DNA of 64,000 bases from GCA-2683135 sp964507445 (GCA_964507445.1 CAZDQF010000002.1:310001-374000); one strand, 5' to 3'; shown: positions 54,939 through 64,000, numbered from the stretch's first letter. Made by a program: numbers and translations. Notes: generated by a model from the letters alone, not told the origin.

Positions 54939-55122
54939 GTCAGCGGTCCTTGGCAGGGTTGGTGAGGACCGGGGGAGCCCTATTCTCCCGCGACCAGTTC
55001 GACAGGAACTCACCGCGGGCCCAACCGGGGAACAAAACGAAACGACCCCTCCAGGTTACCGTGAGAGGGCACCTCGGGTGCAAGAGCAGGTTGTACACAA
55101 TCACCGCGGGGGCGGCATCAAG

Positions 55123-56133
55123 TTGGCGGAACGACCGAATTGGCACAATCCTGTACTCCTGCGAGCCTGGCGAGGAGCAGGTGTGGAAGCAGAGCATCGT
55201 GGCGCCTACTGCCTCCTGCGGGGAGAGGATGTCGTTGCGCAGCAAGGAGATGTGCGAGCTCCCTGCTATGTCAGATCCGGCGCCAAGTGGATGCAGGCCG
55301 TCGCGAACCTGCTCTCCGATGCACCTACCCGATTCGGGTTGGAGGACCGGCATCTGGCGCTGATGTGCGCGTCTCATGGCGGCGAGCCGGGGCACGTGGA
55401 GGCAGCCCGGGAGATGCTCCACGCCGGGGCCCTGACAGAGGCGGCGCTCGATTGCGGGCCGCACCGGCCGCTCCACAGCGCATCCGCCGCGAGGATGCGG
55501 GTTGATGGGGAGAAACCGACGGCGATTCACAACAATTGCTCGGGGAAGCACGCGGGGATGTTGCTGGCGGCGCTGGCCAGGGGAGAGCCTACGGATGGGT
55601 ACATAGACCCGGATCACCCGCTGCAGCGCTTCATTCGCCAGCTGGTGTTGGAGTTCGCGGAGGTGCCGGAGTCGGCGCTCGCCCACGCCATGGACGGGTG
55701 CAGCGCCCCCACCTGGGTGATGCCCCTCGAAGCCGCGGCGCGGTCCTTCCGCAACCACGGCACCCCCACCCGCCTCGGTCCGGCGGCGGCGTCAGCGGCG
55801 AAGCGTCTGCACGCCGCGGCGACCCGCCACCCGGACATGGTCGCGGGGACGGGGCGGCTCTGCTCCGCTCTGGCCCGTGTCACGGCGGGACGGGTCCTCG
55901 GCAAGGTGGGCGCCGAGGGCTTCTACGGCGTCATGGTCCCTGGTGAGGACGTGGGGCTGGCGCTCCATGTGGACTCCGGCGCCTGGGAGGTGAGCGAGCG
56001 TCTCGTCCCACACCTGCTCCACCGGCACGACTTGCTCACGGATGGAGAGCTGGCGGAGCTGGGTGCCCACGCCGACCTCGAGCGCCGGAACTGCGCCGAC
56101 AGGGTGGTCGGTCGATTCGAGCTGGGCCTTTGA
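55123..56133 (+). CDS. Asparaginase (PF06089-type, L-asparaginase II family)
   Basis: A hydrolase of the bacterial L-asparaginase II family, 336 residues if TTG 55123 is the start. The N-terminal HNPVLLRAWRGAGVEAEHRG corresponds to the family NPVL-RG-ES-HRG segment. Further blocks are RSGAKWMQAVAN, CASHGGEPGHV, NNCSGKHAGML (with the conserved SGKH) and MDGCSAPTW. No ATG is available upstream in a sensible place; GTG 55078 is an alternative that would add 15 residues. It is divergent from the metalloprotease gene and lies 58 nt before the DUF255 gene. Confidence 0.85.
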   Translation: MAERPNWHNPVLLRAWRGAGVEAEHRGAYCLLRGEDVVAQQGDVRAPCYVRSGAKWMQAVANLLSDAPTRFGLEDRHLALMCASHGGEPGHVEAAREMLHAGALTEAALDCGPHRPLHSASAARMRVDGEKPTAIHNNCSGKHAGMLLAALARGEPTDGYIDPDHPLQRFIRQLVLEFAEVPESALAHAMDGCSAPTWVMPLEAAARSFRNHGTPTRLGPAAASAAKRLHAAATRHPDMVAGTGRLCSALARVTAGRVLGKVGAEGFYGVMVPGEDVGLALHVDSGAWEVSERLVPHLLHRHDLLTDGELAELGAHADLERRNCADRVVGRFELGL

Positions 56134-56191
56134 GGCTCTGGCGCCCGGCGCGCTCCCCTATGATCCGCACAGCAATCAGCGGAGGTCACTG

Positions 56192-58207
56192 ATGAACGAC
56201 GCACACCATGAGAACCGCCTCGCCCGGGAGAAGAGCCCGTACCTGTTGCAGCACGCCAGGAACCCCGTGGACTGGTACCCATGGGGGGAAGAGGCGTTCG
56301 CAGCGGCTCGGCAGCGGGACGTGCCCATCTTCCTGAGCATCGGCTACAGCACCTGCCACTGGTGCCACGTCATGGAACGGGAGTCTTTCGAGAGCGAGGC
56401 CGTCGCCGCCCTGATGAATGAGCACTTCGTCAACATCAAGGTGGATCGTGAAGAGCGTCCGGACGTGGATCAGATCTACATGCAGGCGGTGGTCGCGAGC
56501 ACCGGGCAGGGGGGCTGGCCGCTGAGCGTCTGGCTGACCCCGGACCTGGAGCCGTTCTTCGGTGGCACCTACTTCCCACCGGACGCTCGTTGGGGCCGCC
56601 CCGGATTCCCCGATGTGCTCCGGGGCATCGCCGCCAGCTGGGCAGGCCGTCGTTCGGATGTGGAGACCAACGTCAGCCGCATGATGGACGTGCTCAAGGC
56701 CCGGGTCGCGGGCGGCGGGGCGGTCTCTGCCGACGTGATCGACCGGGCCAAGGAGGACCTGGAGGGGTCCTTCGACCAGAGCTGGGGCGGCTTCGGCGGC
56801 GCGCCCAAGTTCCCCCGACCTTCGACCCTCTCGTTCATCGCCCATTGCTGCGCCCGAGGGACCTGGGAGGCGGGGCGCGGGATGCTCGAGAAGACCCTGG
56901 AGATGATGTGGCGTGGGGGGCTCTACGACCACGTCGGCGGCGGCTTCGCGCGCTACTCCACCGACGCCCAGTGGCTCGTGCCCCACTTCGAGAAGATGCT
57001 CTACGACAACGCCCTGTTGGTCGAGAGCTACCTGGACGGCTACCTGCTGACCGGGCGCGAGGACTTCGCGGAGGTGGTCCGGGATGTGCTGCGTTGGGTG
57101 GAACGGGAGATGACCCACGAAGCGGGGGGGTTCTTCTCGGCCCAGGACGCCGACAGCGAGGGTGTGGAGGGGAAGTTCTACGTCTTCTCGGAGGCGGAGC
57201 TGGACGAGGTCCTCGGCGCCGACGGTCCGTTGGCCAGGCGGGTGTGGGGAGCCAGCGAGACCGGCAACTTCGAGGGCGCCAACATCCTGTGGTGGCCGCG
57301 CGCGGTCGCCCAGTGCGTGGAGGCCGAGGGGATGACGGAGGAGGCGCTCCGCGAGCGGGTCGGGGCCTGGCGTGCGGCGTTGTACGAGTATCGTGAACGA
57401 CGGGTCCGACCCGGGCTCGACGACAAGGTCCTGGTGTCCTGGAACGGGCTCATGATCGCCGCCGCGGCCCGCGCTGGCGCCGTCCTGGGAGAGCCGCGCT
57501 GGACGGAAGCCGCGGCCCGTGCCGCGGAGTTTATCGAGGAGAGGTTGCGAGACTGTGACCGCGGCCTTCTGCGTCGCTGGCGAGACGGGGAGGCGCGATA
57601 CGTGGCGTCCCTCGACGACTACGGGTTCTACGCCCACGGCCTGGTGACCCTGTTCTCCGTGACCGGGAAGGCCCGGTGGTTGGCGCGGGCGCAGGAGCTC
57701 GTCGAGTCCATGGAGCAGCGGTTCGCGGACCCGGATGGTGGCTACTGGTTCGCGGCGGAAGGGGACGACCTCGTGGTCCGGATGAAGGACTCCTACGACG
57801 GCGCGCTGCCCTCCGGAAACAGCATGGCGGCGTTGGTGCTGGCCCGCCTCGGGACGGCCTTGGATCGAGATGACCTGAGAGCGCAGGCGAGCCGGACTGT
57901 TCAGGCGTTCGCCGCTTCCCTTGAGAAGATCCCCGAGTCCGCTCCGTTGATGCTGTGCGCGCTCGTGGAGGCGGAGGAGGCGCCGCGGACGCTGTTCGTC
58001 GTGGGGGACGGTGGGGCGCCCGTGTTCGGATCGGAGGTCGTTCGAGCCCATCGATCCCTGATGCCTGGTCGGGTGATCATCCCTGCGCCGGCGGCTGAGC
58101 GAGGAGCCCTCGAGGCGCTCGGTGTGGCGTTCGCGGGCAAGGAGTCCCCCGATGGAGCGGCGGCCGCGTACCTGTGTGAGGACGCGGCCTGCCGACCCTG
58201 GTCTTGA
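56192..58207 (+). CDS. YyaL/SSP411-like protein with DUF255 thioredoxin domain
   Basis: A 671-residue protein of the YyaL/spermatogenesis-associated 20 family. GGAGG precedes ATG 56192 by 6 nt. Residues 1-160 are a thioredoxin-like domain with ENRLAREKSPYLLQHA, GYSTCHWCHVMERESF (CHWC in the active-site position) and VDREERPDVDQIYM. The remaining 500 residues are an alpha/alpha toroid related to glycoside-hydrolase and epimerase folds, with WGGFGGAPKFPRP and GGGFARYSTDAQWLVPHFEKML. The function of the family is not established. The length is typical. Confidence 0.93.
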   Translation: MNDAHHENRLAREKSPYLLQHARNPVDWYPWGEEAFAAARQRDVPIFLSIGYSTCHWCHVMERESFESEAVAALMNEHFVNIKVDREERPDVDQIYMQAVVASTGQGGWPLSVWLTPDLEPFFGGTYFPPDARWGRPGFPDVLRGIAASWAGRRSDVETNVSRMMDVLKARVAGGGAVSADVIDRAKEDLEGSFDQSWGGFGGAPKFPRPSTLSFIAHCCARGTWEAGRGMLEKTLEMMWRGGLYDHVGGGFARYSTDAQWLVPHFEKMLYDNALLVESYLDGYLLTGREDFAEVVRDVLRWVEREMTHEAGGFFSAQDADSEGVEGKFYVFSEAELDEVLGADGPLARRVWGASETGNFEGANILWWPRAVAQCVEAEGMTEEALRERVGAWRAALYEYRERRVRPGLDDKVLVSWNGLMIAAAARAGAVLGEPRWTEAAARAAEFIEERLRDCDRGLLRRWRDGEARYVASLDDYGFYAHGLVTLFSVTGKARWLARAQELVESMEQRFADPDGGYWFAAEGDDLVVRMKDSYDGALPSGNSMAALVLARLGTALDRDDLRAQASRTVQAFAASLEKIPESAPLMLCALVEAEEAPRTLFVVGDGGAPVFGSEVVRAHRSLMPGRVIIPAPAAERGALEALGVAFAGKESPDGAAAAYLCEDAACRPWS

Positions 58208-58223
58208 TGGGCCCCGTGCGCGG

Positions 58224-60776
58224 TCAGTTCTGCTGGTAGAGCGTGCCGTTCAACCAGGCTCGCATGCCCATGTAGGTGGGGAGGGTGCCCAGCATCCCGC
58301 CCATGATCTTGGACTCCGAGTTGGGATACTGCATCATTCGCATGGCCACGACGGAGTAGTCCGTAGGGTCGTCGAAGTCACAGGACTGTCCTGGACCCTT
58401 CTGATGGAAGCGGGCCTGGAACTCGTAGAGCAGCCACGCGCAGTCCAGGTCCTGGACGTCCCTCCAGATCATGGTGGAGATGGCCATGGTCTCGCCGATG
58501 TACAGGCCGTGATGTGCGTTGGAGCCTTCGTGCCACTCCGGAGTGGTTCCGTTGGCGGGGTGGTACACGTTGGTGATGTAGGGCATCCCCATCTGTGCCT
58601 GGGCCGTTGACGTGGTCAGGTGAACGCAGGTCCTGAGCCAGTTCCGCATGCGTTGCATCATGGGCAGGTACGTCATGTCGCTGGAGGCGTAGGCGTACTT
58701 GGCGAACGCCTTGAAGCAGATGGCGTGCATCCAGGGAATGGCCTGGTTGTTGGCGCCCGGGTTGGAGACGTAGCCGTTGCCGCCGTACACCTGCTCCAGT
58801 TGTAGGAAGTTGTCCACGCCGGCCTTGGCCTCGACGAGGGCGGCGGTCTCCCCCAGGTAGTTGTAGAGATCCACCAGGTTGCTTACGGACCACCCGAGGA
58901 TGCGGCTACCCCAGTAGCCGCTCCAGTTGCCGGGGCTGATGCGCAGCAGATAGTCCTGCGATTCCAACGCGGCCTCGTAGGACGCCTCGTCACCGGTCAG
59001 GGCGTAGTGCAGCAGCACGCCGTGAACCCAGTTGTGGCTGGTGTAGCCCGCCATGTAGTTGCCGTGCCACCATCCCTTCTCGTAGAACTGGCAGCCGCGC
59101 CAGACCTCCGCCGGGTCCTTGCTGTGGTTCTGGTCGTAGTCGCGGCGATGCAGGCACATGTCCCGGGCGATGTCGAAGAACTCATAGCTGCCGCCGCGGA
59201 CCCAGTTCAGCATGACGTTGAGCGGCCAGTCGTAGTGAAGGCCGCCGTAGCCGCCGCCCCACACGATGTCTCCGTAGTTGGCCCAGCCGTAGAACTGGCG
59301 CCCGCCGTACGTGCCGCCGCGCTGACGGAACCTGCGGAAGCCGATCTGTCCGAGGCCGGACCCCTGTGTGTCCGCCGCGGTGTCGTCCCAGATCATGCGG
59401 AACTGACGCTCCATACGGTCCAGGCCGACCTCGTTCCATGTGCGCTTGGTCGCGAACAACGTCCCCGTGGCAGCCGTCTGGGCGGTCCACCAGCCGGGGG
59501 CGCGGCCCATGATCGGGCGGTTCGTGAGCTCGGCGATCTCACCGACCCTGGTCGGGCTGTGAACGCCGTCGTGGAAGGAGAACATGACGCGGTGGGTCTT
59601 CCAGCGACCCCCCTCGAAGCGGTAGTTGTCCAGCGCCAGCGGGTCGATGGGGGTGGACGAGTTCAGCGTGGCGTACTGGCCGCGATACTCGGGCCCGTTG
59701 CCCCACTCAGGCCACAGCCCGATCTCCAGCTCGTCGCCGGAGACCCGGTAGGCCTTCGGGAAGTTCTCCCAGAACCGATCCACGGCCACGGTGAGACCAC
59801 CGTTGGTCCCGGACAGGTCGATGGCGCCGGAGTGTCGATCTCCGGAGGCCAGGACGCTGCTGTTCTCACGCTCCTCGTAGAAGAAGCTGCCGAGGACGTT
59901 GGTGGTGTTGGCGCCCCACTGGAAGTCCTGGTTCACCTCGAAGCTGCCGCTGGAGAGGGAGTGGACGCCGTTTGGGGTGGTCACCTCAGCGCCGGCGCCC
60001 TCCACAGGTAGCCAGAGATGGCAGTGGTCGAAGTACTTGTGCGCGGACGGTGCGCCCTGGAACTGGCCGTAGACGCCGTGGTTCTCCAGGCGGAAGTCCA
60101 CGGCGACATCGTCGCGGCCACTGTGGAAGTGATAACGGATGGTGTAGCGGAGGCCGTTGCTGAGAAGGCCCTTCTGCACGACCACGGCGCGGACGCTGCC
60201 GCCCTCCTGGATGTAGGTGCTGGTCGGGGTCGCGGTGACGTTCGCGCCCGTGAAGGAGGTCATCCTGATCCCGCCCCCGGGCGCCGAGACCACGGCCTGG
60301 TTGGCGATCGTGACCTCTTCGAACAGGCTGGTGGTCTGCTTGTGGATGCTGAAGGACGTCCCTGGCTGGGTGGAGATCACGAACCGATCGGTCTGGGACT
60401 GGATCTGCAGTTGTCCCGCCGGCCTCCAGCCTCCGGAGAGTCGGTAGACGGCTGTCGAGTTGGGCGGCACGTCGGCGAGGAAGGTCAGCTGAACCCACTT
60501 CAACGACTTGGTTTGGTCGTGCCGTGGGCCGAACCACCGCGACAGGGTGCGATATTGGTGGGGGACCGGGACGCCGTTGGGGTCGCAGACCGCCAGACTG
60601 AGCGCTTCCAGATCAGTGATGACCGTGCCGTTGATGAGCGGGATCGGAATCCCGAAGGTCACCGGTTCATCGGTCACGGACTGGCTGGTTGGATTATGGA
60701 CTTCCAGTGGAAGTCCCTGGGATACTGCCGTGGCGCAGAGGAGGAGCGACGCAATGAGGGCGCGGGACGAGGGCAC
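58224..60776 (-). CDS. Secreted RIFT-barrel/exo-polysaccharide-lyase-like protein
   Basis: An 850-residue secreted protein. A signal peptide ends at TAVSQ. The N-terminal domain begins LPLEVHNPTSQSVTDEPVTFGIPIPLING, resembling the RIFT barrel of PcRGLX-like exo-rhamnogalacturonan lyases and YetA-like proteins. The C-terminal half (about 440-760) is rich in Trp, His and Tyr and helix-like, fitting an alpha/alpha toroid (for example HNWVHGVLLHYALTGDEASYE and EWHEGSNAHHGLYIGETMA). A polysaccharide lyase or hydrolase is plausible, but the active residues cannot be confirmed. It is convergent with the DUF255 gene. Confidence 0.75.
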   Translation of the reverse strand: MPSSRALIASLLLCATAVSQGLPLEVHNPTSQSVTDEPVTFGIPIPLINGTVITDLEALSLAVCDPNGVPVPHQYRTLSRWFGPRHDQTKSLKWVQLTFLADVPPNSTAVYRLSGGWRPAGQLQIQSQTDRFVISTQPGTSFSIHKQTTSLFEEVTIANQAVVSAPGGGIRMTSFTGANVTATPTSTYIQEGGSVRAVVVQKGLLSNGLRYTIRYHFHSGRDDVAVDFRLENHGVYGQFQGAPSAHKYFDHCHLWLPVEGAGAEVTTPNGVHSLSSGSFEVNQDFQWGANTTNVLGSFFYEERENSSVLASGDRHSGAIDLSGTNGGLTVAVDRFWENFPKAYRVSGDELEIGLWPEWGNGPEYRGQYATLNSSTPIDPLALDNYRFEGGRWKTHRVMFSFHDGVHSPTRVGEIAELTNRPIMGRAPGWWTAQTAATGTLFATKRTWNEVGLDRMERQFRMIWDDTAADTQGSGLGQIGFRRFRQRGGTYGGRQFYGWANYGDIVWGGGYGGLHYDWPLNVMLNWVRGGSYEFFDIARDMCLHRRDYDQNHSKDPAEVWRGCQFYEKGWWHGNYMAGYTSHNWVHGVLLHYALTGDEASYEAALESQDYLLRISPGNWSGYWGSRILGWSVSNLVDLYNYLGETAALVEAKAGVDNFLQLEQVYGGNGYVSNPGANNQAIPWMHAICFKAFAKYAYASSDMTYLPMMQRMRNWLRTCVHLTTSTAQAQMGMPYITNVYHPANGTTPEWHEGSNAHHGLYIGETMAISTMIWRDVQDLDCAWLLYEFQARFHQKGPGQSCDFDDPTDYSVVAMRMMQYPNSESKIMGGMLGTLPTYMGMRAWLNGTLYQQN

Positions 60777-60854
60777 TCGTTCTCTCCGAGTATTGGGGCA
60801 TTGGTCTCGCGCGCCAATGGCCCCCGTTGCTTGCGGGGGGGGGAGAGGATCGCT

Positions 60855-61046
60855 ATGAGCGACCCCCAGCTCGTGAGACTGTGGGTTGACTTCTCTTTCG
60901 GCATACCGGGCGGCGATCTGTATGTCCCCTCATGCCATCTGCGCGCCTTGGCTCGATGGCGCATTCACGTCGCGGGAGGTGGCTTTGACGATGCTCGCTC
61001 GCAGCGGGCTCTGGAGCGCGTCGGACACCCGGGTTGGCGCCATTGA
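60855..61046 (+). CDS. Possible short ORF with good ribosome site, overlapping next gene
   Basis: A 63-codon frame from ATG 60855 that follows GGGAGAGGA at 6 nt, the best ribosome site in this gap. The product (MSDPQLVRLWVDFSFG...) has no recognised family. Its third-position GC is lower than in the +1 frame that takes over from about 60922. It could be a small leader ORF, or the true N-terminus of the next gene disrupted by a frameshift around 60905-60925. Support is weak. Confidence 0.3.
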   Translation: MSDPQLVRLWVDFSFGIPGGDLYVPSCHLRALARWRIHVAGGGFDDARSQRALERVGHPGWRH

Positions 61047-62493
61047 CGAGCCCCGCGCGGCGTCGCTCGTGCCTGGTGGCTTCGCGGGCAACATGCGCTT
61101 GATCCGGAGGTGTCGGACCCGCAAACTGGTGCGCGGGTCGCTTGACCCTGGGGAGATGCGTCCGCGGGACGACCGCCTGGTCGTATCCGTGACGGCGGCA
61201 ATGGACGAAGCAGCACCGGACATCAGGGCGTGGCGCAAGCGTGTGGCGCGAATCGTGCGCCGGGCGGAGAGCCAGCCTGCACGCGGCGCGCTGCTGTTAC
61301 GCAGCGACGTCAGTGAATTGCTGGCCGAGCTCAAGCGGCTCTCCCGTTCTGAACCCGCGGTGGTGCTCGAGGTCTTGCTGTTCTTGCTGGAGCGCCTCTC
61401 TGACGTCATCGGAGAGCTGGATGATGGTCCGGGGTTCGCGGCCGGCCTGCTCCCGGAGGTCGTGAACCGCATCAGGGTCGTCATGCTCCATGACGCGCGA
61501 ACAGGGGACGGACGTGTAGATCACGGGACCACCGTGGGTCGCCTGTTACGCCTGTGGTTCGAGGACGCCCAGGGCTGGTACCAGGACCTGGACGACCTCC
61601 TCCTCAAGGTCAGCGTTACTCCCGCGGGGGAGCACACCCTCCACAGCCTGCTCACGAAGCACATCGCCGACCTGCCCCTGTGCTTCCCGCCGCCTCGGGG
61701 TGCTTCGGATGACCTCGGCCGGGCGCTGCTCCTCGCGGAGCGTCACCGGAGTGAGCGGCTGCTGGGCGAGCTGCTCGCCCGGATGGGGTCGTTCGAGTAC
61801 TCCGTCATCGTCGCCCGGGACCATCACCGTCGCACCGGCGACGCCGTGGATCTGGTGACGTCCCTTGCTCGGGACAACCGCGTGGAGGAGGCGGTCATCG
61901 TCGCCCGCAAGGCGTTGGCCAGCCCTCGCAGCTTCCAGCGACAGAGGCTCAGGGAGCTGCTGGATGAGATGGTGGAGGGGGTCGTCACGGATCAGGCCCG
62001 GGAGACCCGGCAGGAGCTGGAGCGGATGTTCCTCTCCAAGCCCTCACGTCAGCGGTTCCTGGCGCTCAAGAAGTCGGCGACCTATGAGCACTGGCCCCGA
62101 ATCCGTCGCCGTGTCCTCAGCCATCTGCAGAAGCACCAGCGGGTACCGGCCCTGGTGTTCCAGCTCTACCTGGATGAGGGAGAGTGGATGGAAGCGGACG
62201 GGCTGGTGGTGGTGCAGCCCGTCGAGCCGAGGGTCCTGATCGAAGGTGCCTTGCGGGTCGCCGCGGATCGGCCCGCCATGGCGAGCGGCTGGGCCCTGCT
62301 CGCGGCGCACCATCGCATGGCGACCAGGACGTCCTCGGTCTATCCCAGGGTCATCAAGGACCTGGAGTTGGTGCGGGACCTGGCGGTGTCCGCGGATGAG
62401 CGGGGCCAATTCGAGCGGGCTGTCGCTCGCTTTCGCACGCGTTACGCGCGCCGCAAGAAGTTCATCGCTTTGCTTGCGGAAGCTGGTCTGTAG
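60922..62493 (+). CDS. Hypothetical helical protein
   Basis: A 523-residue protein that I cannot assign. From about residue 90 it is a long series of amphipathic helices rich in Arg, Leu and Glu, with pieces such as AWRKRVARIVRRAE, RLLGELLARMGSFEYS and RQRFLALKKSATYEHW. Helical-repeat proteins of TPR or SWIM-associated type look similar, but no Cys/His zinc site is present. ATG 60922 is chosen because high third-position GC begins near there; ATG 61093 is an alternative and ATG 60855 is in another frame. Its 3' end overlaps the convergent pseudokinase gene by 32 bp. Confidence 0.65.
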   Translation: MSPHAICAPWLDGAFTSREVALTMLARSGLWSASDTRVGAIDEPRAASLVPGGFAGNMRLIRRCRTRKLVRGSLDPGEMRPRDDRLVVSVTAAMDEAAPDIRAWRKRVARIVRRAESQPARGALLLRSDVSELLAELKRLSRSEPAVVLEVLLFLLERLSDVIGELDDGPGFAAGLLPEVVNRIRVVMLHDARTGDGRVDHGTTVGRLLRLWFEDAQGWYQDLDDLLLKVSVTPAGEHTLHSLLTKHIADLPLCFPPPRGASDDLGRALLLAERHRSERLLGELLARMGSFEYSVIVARDHHRRTGDAVDLVTSLARDNRVEEAVIVARKALASPRSFQRQRLRELLDEMVEGVVTDQARETRQELERMFLSKPSRQRFLALKKSATYEHWPRIRRRVLSHLQKHQRVPALVFQLYLDEGEWMEADGLVVVQPVEPRVLIEGALRVAADRPAMASGWALLAAHHRMATRTSSVYPRVIKDLELVRDLAVSADERGQFERAVARFRTRYARRKKFIALLAEAGL

Positions 62494-63721
62494 GGAGAAG
62501 TTCCTTCGGCGGCATGAGCCCGAGCTCGTCCGAGATCCCTCTCCAGAGTTGGCGGGCTTCGTCCTCCTGTCCCGCGTTCATGAGCCGCCGGATGTGCTCG
62601 ATGCGATCCGTGCGTTCTTGCTGGACCCTCAACTCTCCGTCGGAGTCGTCGTTCCCCAGGAAACAGCAGGCGGAGAAGATCCCGACCAGGGTCAGCGCGG
62701 CTGCGGTCACCGCCACTCGCTGCCGGTTCTTCGGGGCTCTCACGGTTACGGTCTCATGGGTCTCATGATCGCAGATCCGGTCGAGGGCGCGCAGCATGGC
62801 GCCCATGTCGGAGAAGGCTCCCGCCCGCCCGGCGTTCAGAGCGTTCTCCACCAGGCGAACCAACGCTGGTGCCAGGTCGGGCCTGCGGACGGTCAGGCAG
62901 GGTAGCTCACCCGCGTCGTGGCGGGCGAGGGTCTCCGCTAACTCGGGCACGGCACCCTCGAGTGAGAGCGCGCCGAAGAGCAGGGCCCCGAGCGCGCGGA
63001 TGTCGGCCACCTGCTGTGAAGCCACTGACCCGCCGTCGAGCCCGGGCCCGGTCTCCAGGCCGACGGAGATGAACACCTGTCGGCTGCGTGCTTCCAGGAA
63101 CAGATGGCGTGAGGACAGGCGACCGTGGGCCGCGCCTCTCTCGTGCAGTATGCCGATCCGAGCTGCGACTCGGCTGAGGATCTCCAGGGCTCTTCGAGTG
63201 GCACCCCGACGCCGGGAGTGCTCTGCCTCGAACCGGACCGTTTGTCCGGTCGGGCTATCGAACAGGAGGGCCTGATCTCCGCCCTCCAACGCCGTGATCC
63301 GTGGGGTCTGGATGCCCTGCACGCTGGCCCGCTCGATACGCCGAGCACGATCGAGGAACTCGGTCCCGGGGCTGCGGCCCGTCAGACGGGCCGCAGGGAT
63401 GACGTAACGGACAGCTCCGTCGGGCCGTTGTTGGAGGCAGCCGTGGGGGTCTTCCCTGAGGGTTGTCCACTCGTTGGCCCGCGCCGCCCAGACGGGGCCC
63501 GCCGCCTCTGAACTCGCCTCGACAGGCTCCTCGACCGGCCCTGCCCCCAGCTCCGATTCCAGGGTGGCGTCTCTCTCCGAGTCCTCGGCGAACACCTGTC
63601 GCACGTCGTCGGCGTGGGCGGGGAATCTGCGCACGAGCGTGTCTTCGTCGGGGCGCGGCAGCCCCGACAGGCGGCTCTCTTCGAGCATGGCTCGGACGCG
63701 GATCGCAACGGGAGAAGACAT
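62462..63721 (-). CDS. Membrane-anchored Ser/Thr kinase-like protein (probable pseudokinase)
   Basis: A 419-residue protein. ATG 63721 is preferred because the 27-residue upstream extension is not conserved in style. Residues about 90-300 have kinase-like order: an N-lobe segment QALLFDSPTGQTVRFEAE, then IGILHERGAAHGRLSSRHLFL, where the catalytic HRD has become HGR and the expected Asn is absent, and FISVGLETG where DFG should be. A C-terminal transmembrane helix (VAVTAAALTLVGIFSACCFLG) is followed by a short charged tail. The missing catalytic residues indicate a pseudokinase or scaffold. Planctomycetota often carry many such STK-like genes. Confidence 0.8.
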   Translation of the reverse strand: MSSPVAIRVRAMLEESRLSGLPRPDEDTLVRRFPAHADDVRQVFAEDSERDATLESELGAGPVEEPVEASSEAAGPVWAARANEWTTLREDPHGCLQQRPDGAVRYVIPAARLTGRSPGTEFLDRARRIERASVQGIQTPRITALEGGDQALLFDSPTGQTVRFEAEHSRRRGATRRALEILSRVAARIGILHERGAAHGRLSSRHLFLEARSRQVFISVGLETGPGLDGGSVASQQVADIRALGALLFGALSLEGAVPELAETLARHDAGELPCLTVRRPDLAPALVRLVENALNAGRAGAFSDMGAMLRALDRICDHETHETVTVRAPKNRQRVAVTAAALTLVGIFSACCFLGNDDSDGELRVQQERTDRIEHIRRLMNAGQEDEARQLWRGISDELGLMPPKELLPTDQLPQAKR

Positions 63722-63905
63722 CGGCAAGCGGGGACTCCCACCTACTCTGGAAAGGGAACAGACACGACGACGCGAGGGGGGCGTCGTAGAAAACCCAACC
63801 ACGGGACCGGCATCTTAGCGTTTGCGCCCGATTGCGCTACGGTCATCTCGCTGGATTCGTCGAGCCGTGACGTTCTGCTCGACCCATCCGATTCCGACAG
63901 GTGTC

Positions 63906-64000
63906 ATGGCGGACCGTTCAAGAGCACTACAAGCCGTCGTCATCCTGACGATCTCCTCCTTGCTGGTGATCGTCGGGTGGCTGTTCCTTTGGGATGCGGA
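63906..64000 (+). CDS. Start of a membrane protein, cut off by the window end
   Basis: ATG 63906 opens MADRSRALQAVVILTISSLL, with a hydrophobic segment continuing to the window end (VIVGWLFLW). Only 31 codons are visible, so no family can be given. The ATG is divergent from the pseudokinase, and ACAGGTGTC upstream is a weak ribosome site. Confidence 0.45.
   Translation, partial: MADRSRALQAVVILTISSLLVIVGWLFLWDA

Noticed and set aside
1..64000. CRISPR arrays, prophage, intact transposases, rRNA and tRNA
   Set aside because: I looked for regularly spaced direct repeats, integrase or transposase motifs and GTTCGA-type tRNA arms on both strands and found none outside coding sequence.

Overview
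The window is a high-GC, densely coded bacterial chromosome segment. It has no rRNA, tRNA, CRISPR array, integrase or intact insertion sequence that I could find. Many signal peptides, large secreted beta-propeller and M43-type proteins, a CotH-like protein, PYROXD2-like desaturases and a lipid A-type acyltransferase suggest a free-living Gram-negative bacterium. A marine or soil Planctomycetota is my best guess; this is inference from gene content, not a measured placement.

Layout. Positions 1-8.5 kb hold a truncated sensor kinase, an S9 peptidase, an aldo/keto reductase-hydrolase pair, a Prc-type S41 protease and a TolB-like protein. Positions 8.5-11.3 kb carry a FecBCDE-like ABC importer for a siderophore or corrinoid. 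Positions 11.4-21.6 kb carry secreted proteins: a CotH/EF-hand protein, a BNR propeller with an inserted PDZ domain, a sialidase-like protein with an in-frame UGA, a secreted FAD oxidoreductase and a di-haem peroxidase. Positions 21.7-31.8 kb hold an acyltransferase, two PYROXD2-like oxidoreductases coupled to a GcvT-like protein, a coxS-coxL-coxM-coxG operon (form II molybdenum hydroxylase) and a DCC-family thiol oxidoreductase.

Positions 31.8-36.4 kb hold two paralogous secreted proteins. Positions 36.6-43.6 kb hold an efflux operon (Cys-rich protein, TolC-like lipoprotein, HlyD, ATPase, two FtsX-type permeases, Cys-rich OB-like lipoprotein), followed by a tandem WaaP-like kinase, YaaA and an RluA pseudouridine synthase. 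Positions 47.3-50.6 kb form an Mla-like lipid-transport operon with a fused ATPase-permease. Positions 50.7-55 kb hold two M43 metalloproteases that share their C-terminal module with the 31.8-36.4 kb proteins. Positions 55-64 kb hold an asparaginase, a YyaL/DUF255 thioredoxin-like protein, a RIFT-barrel lyase-like protein, an unknown helical protein, a pseudokinase and the start of one more gene.

Most striking observation: the sialidase-like gene at 16772-17950 is interrupted only by one in-frame TGA (17537-17539), at what I recall as the conserved Cys of a CPVNGP motif. A hairpin with a GG-containing apical loop follows about 20 nt downstream. This looks like a selenocysteine codon with a bacterial SECIS element, and so a candidate undescribed selenoprotein family.
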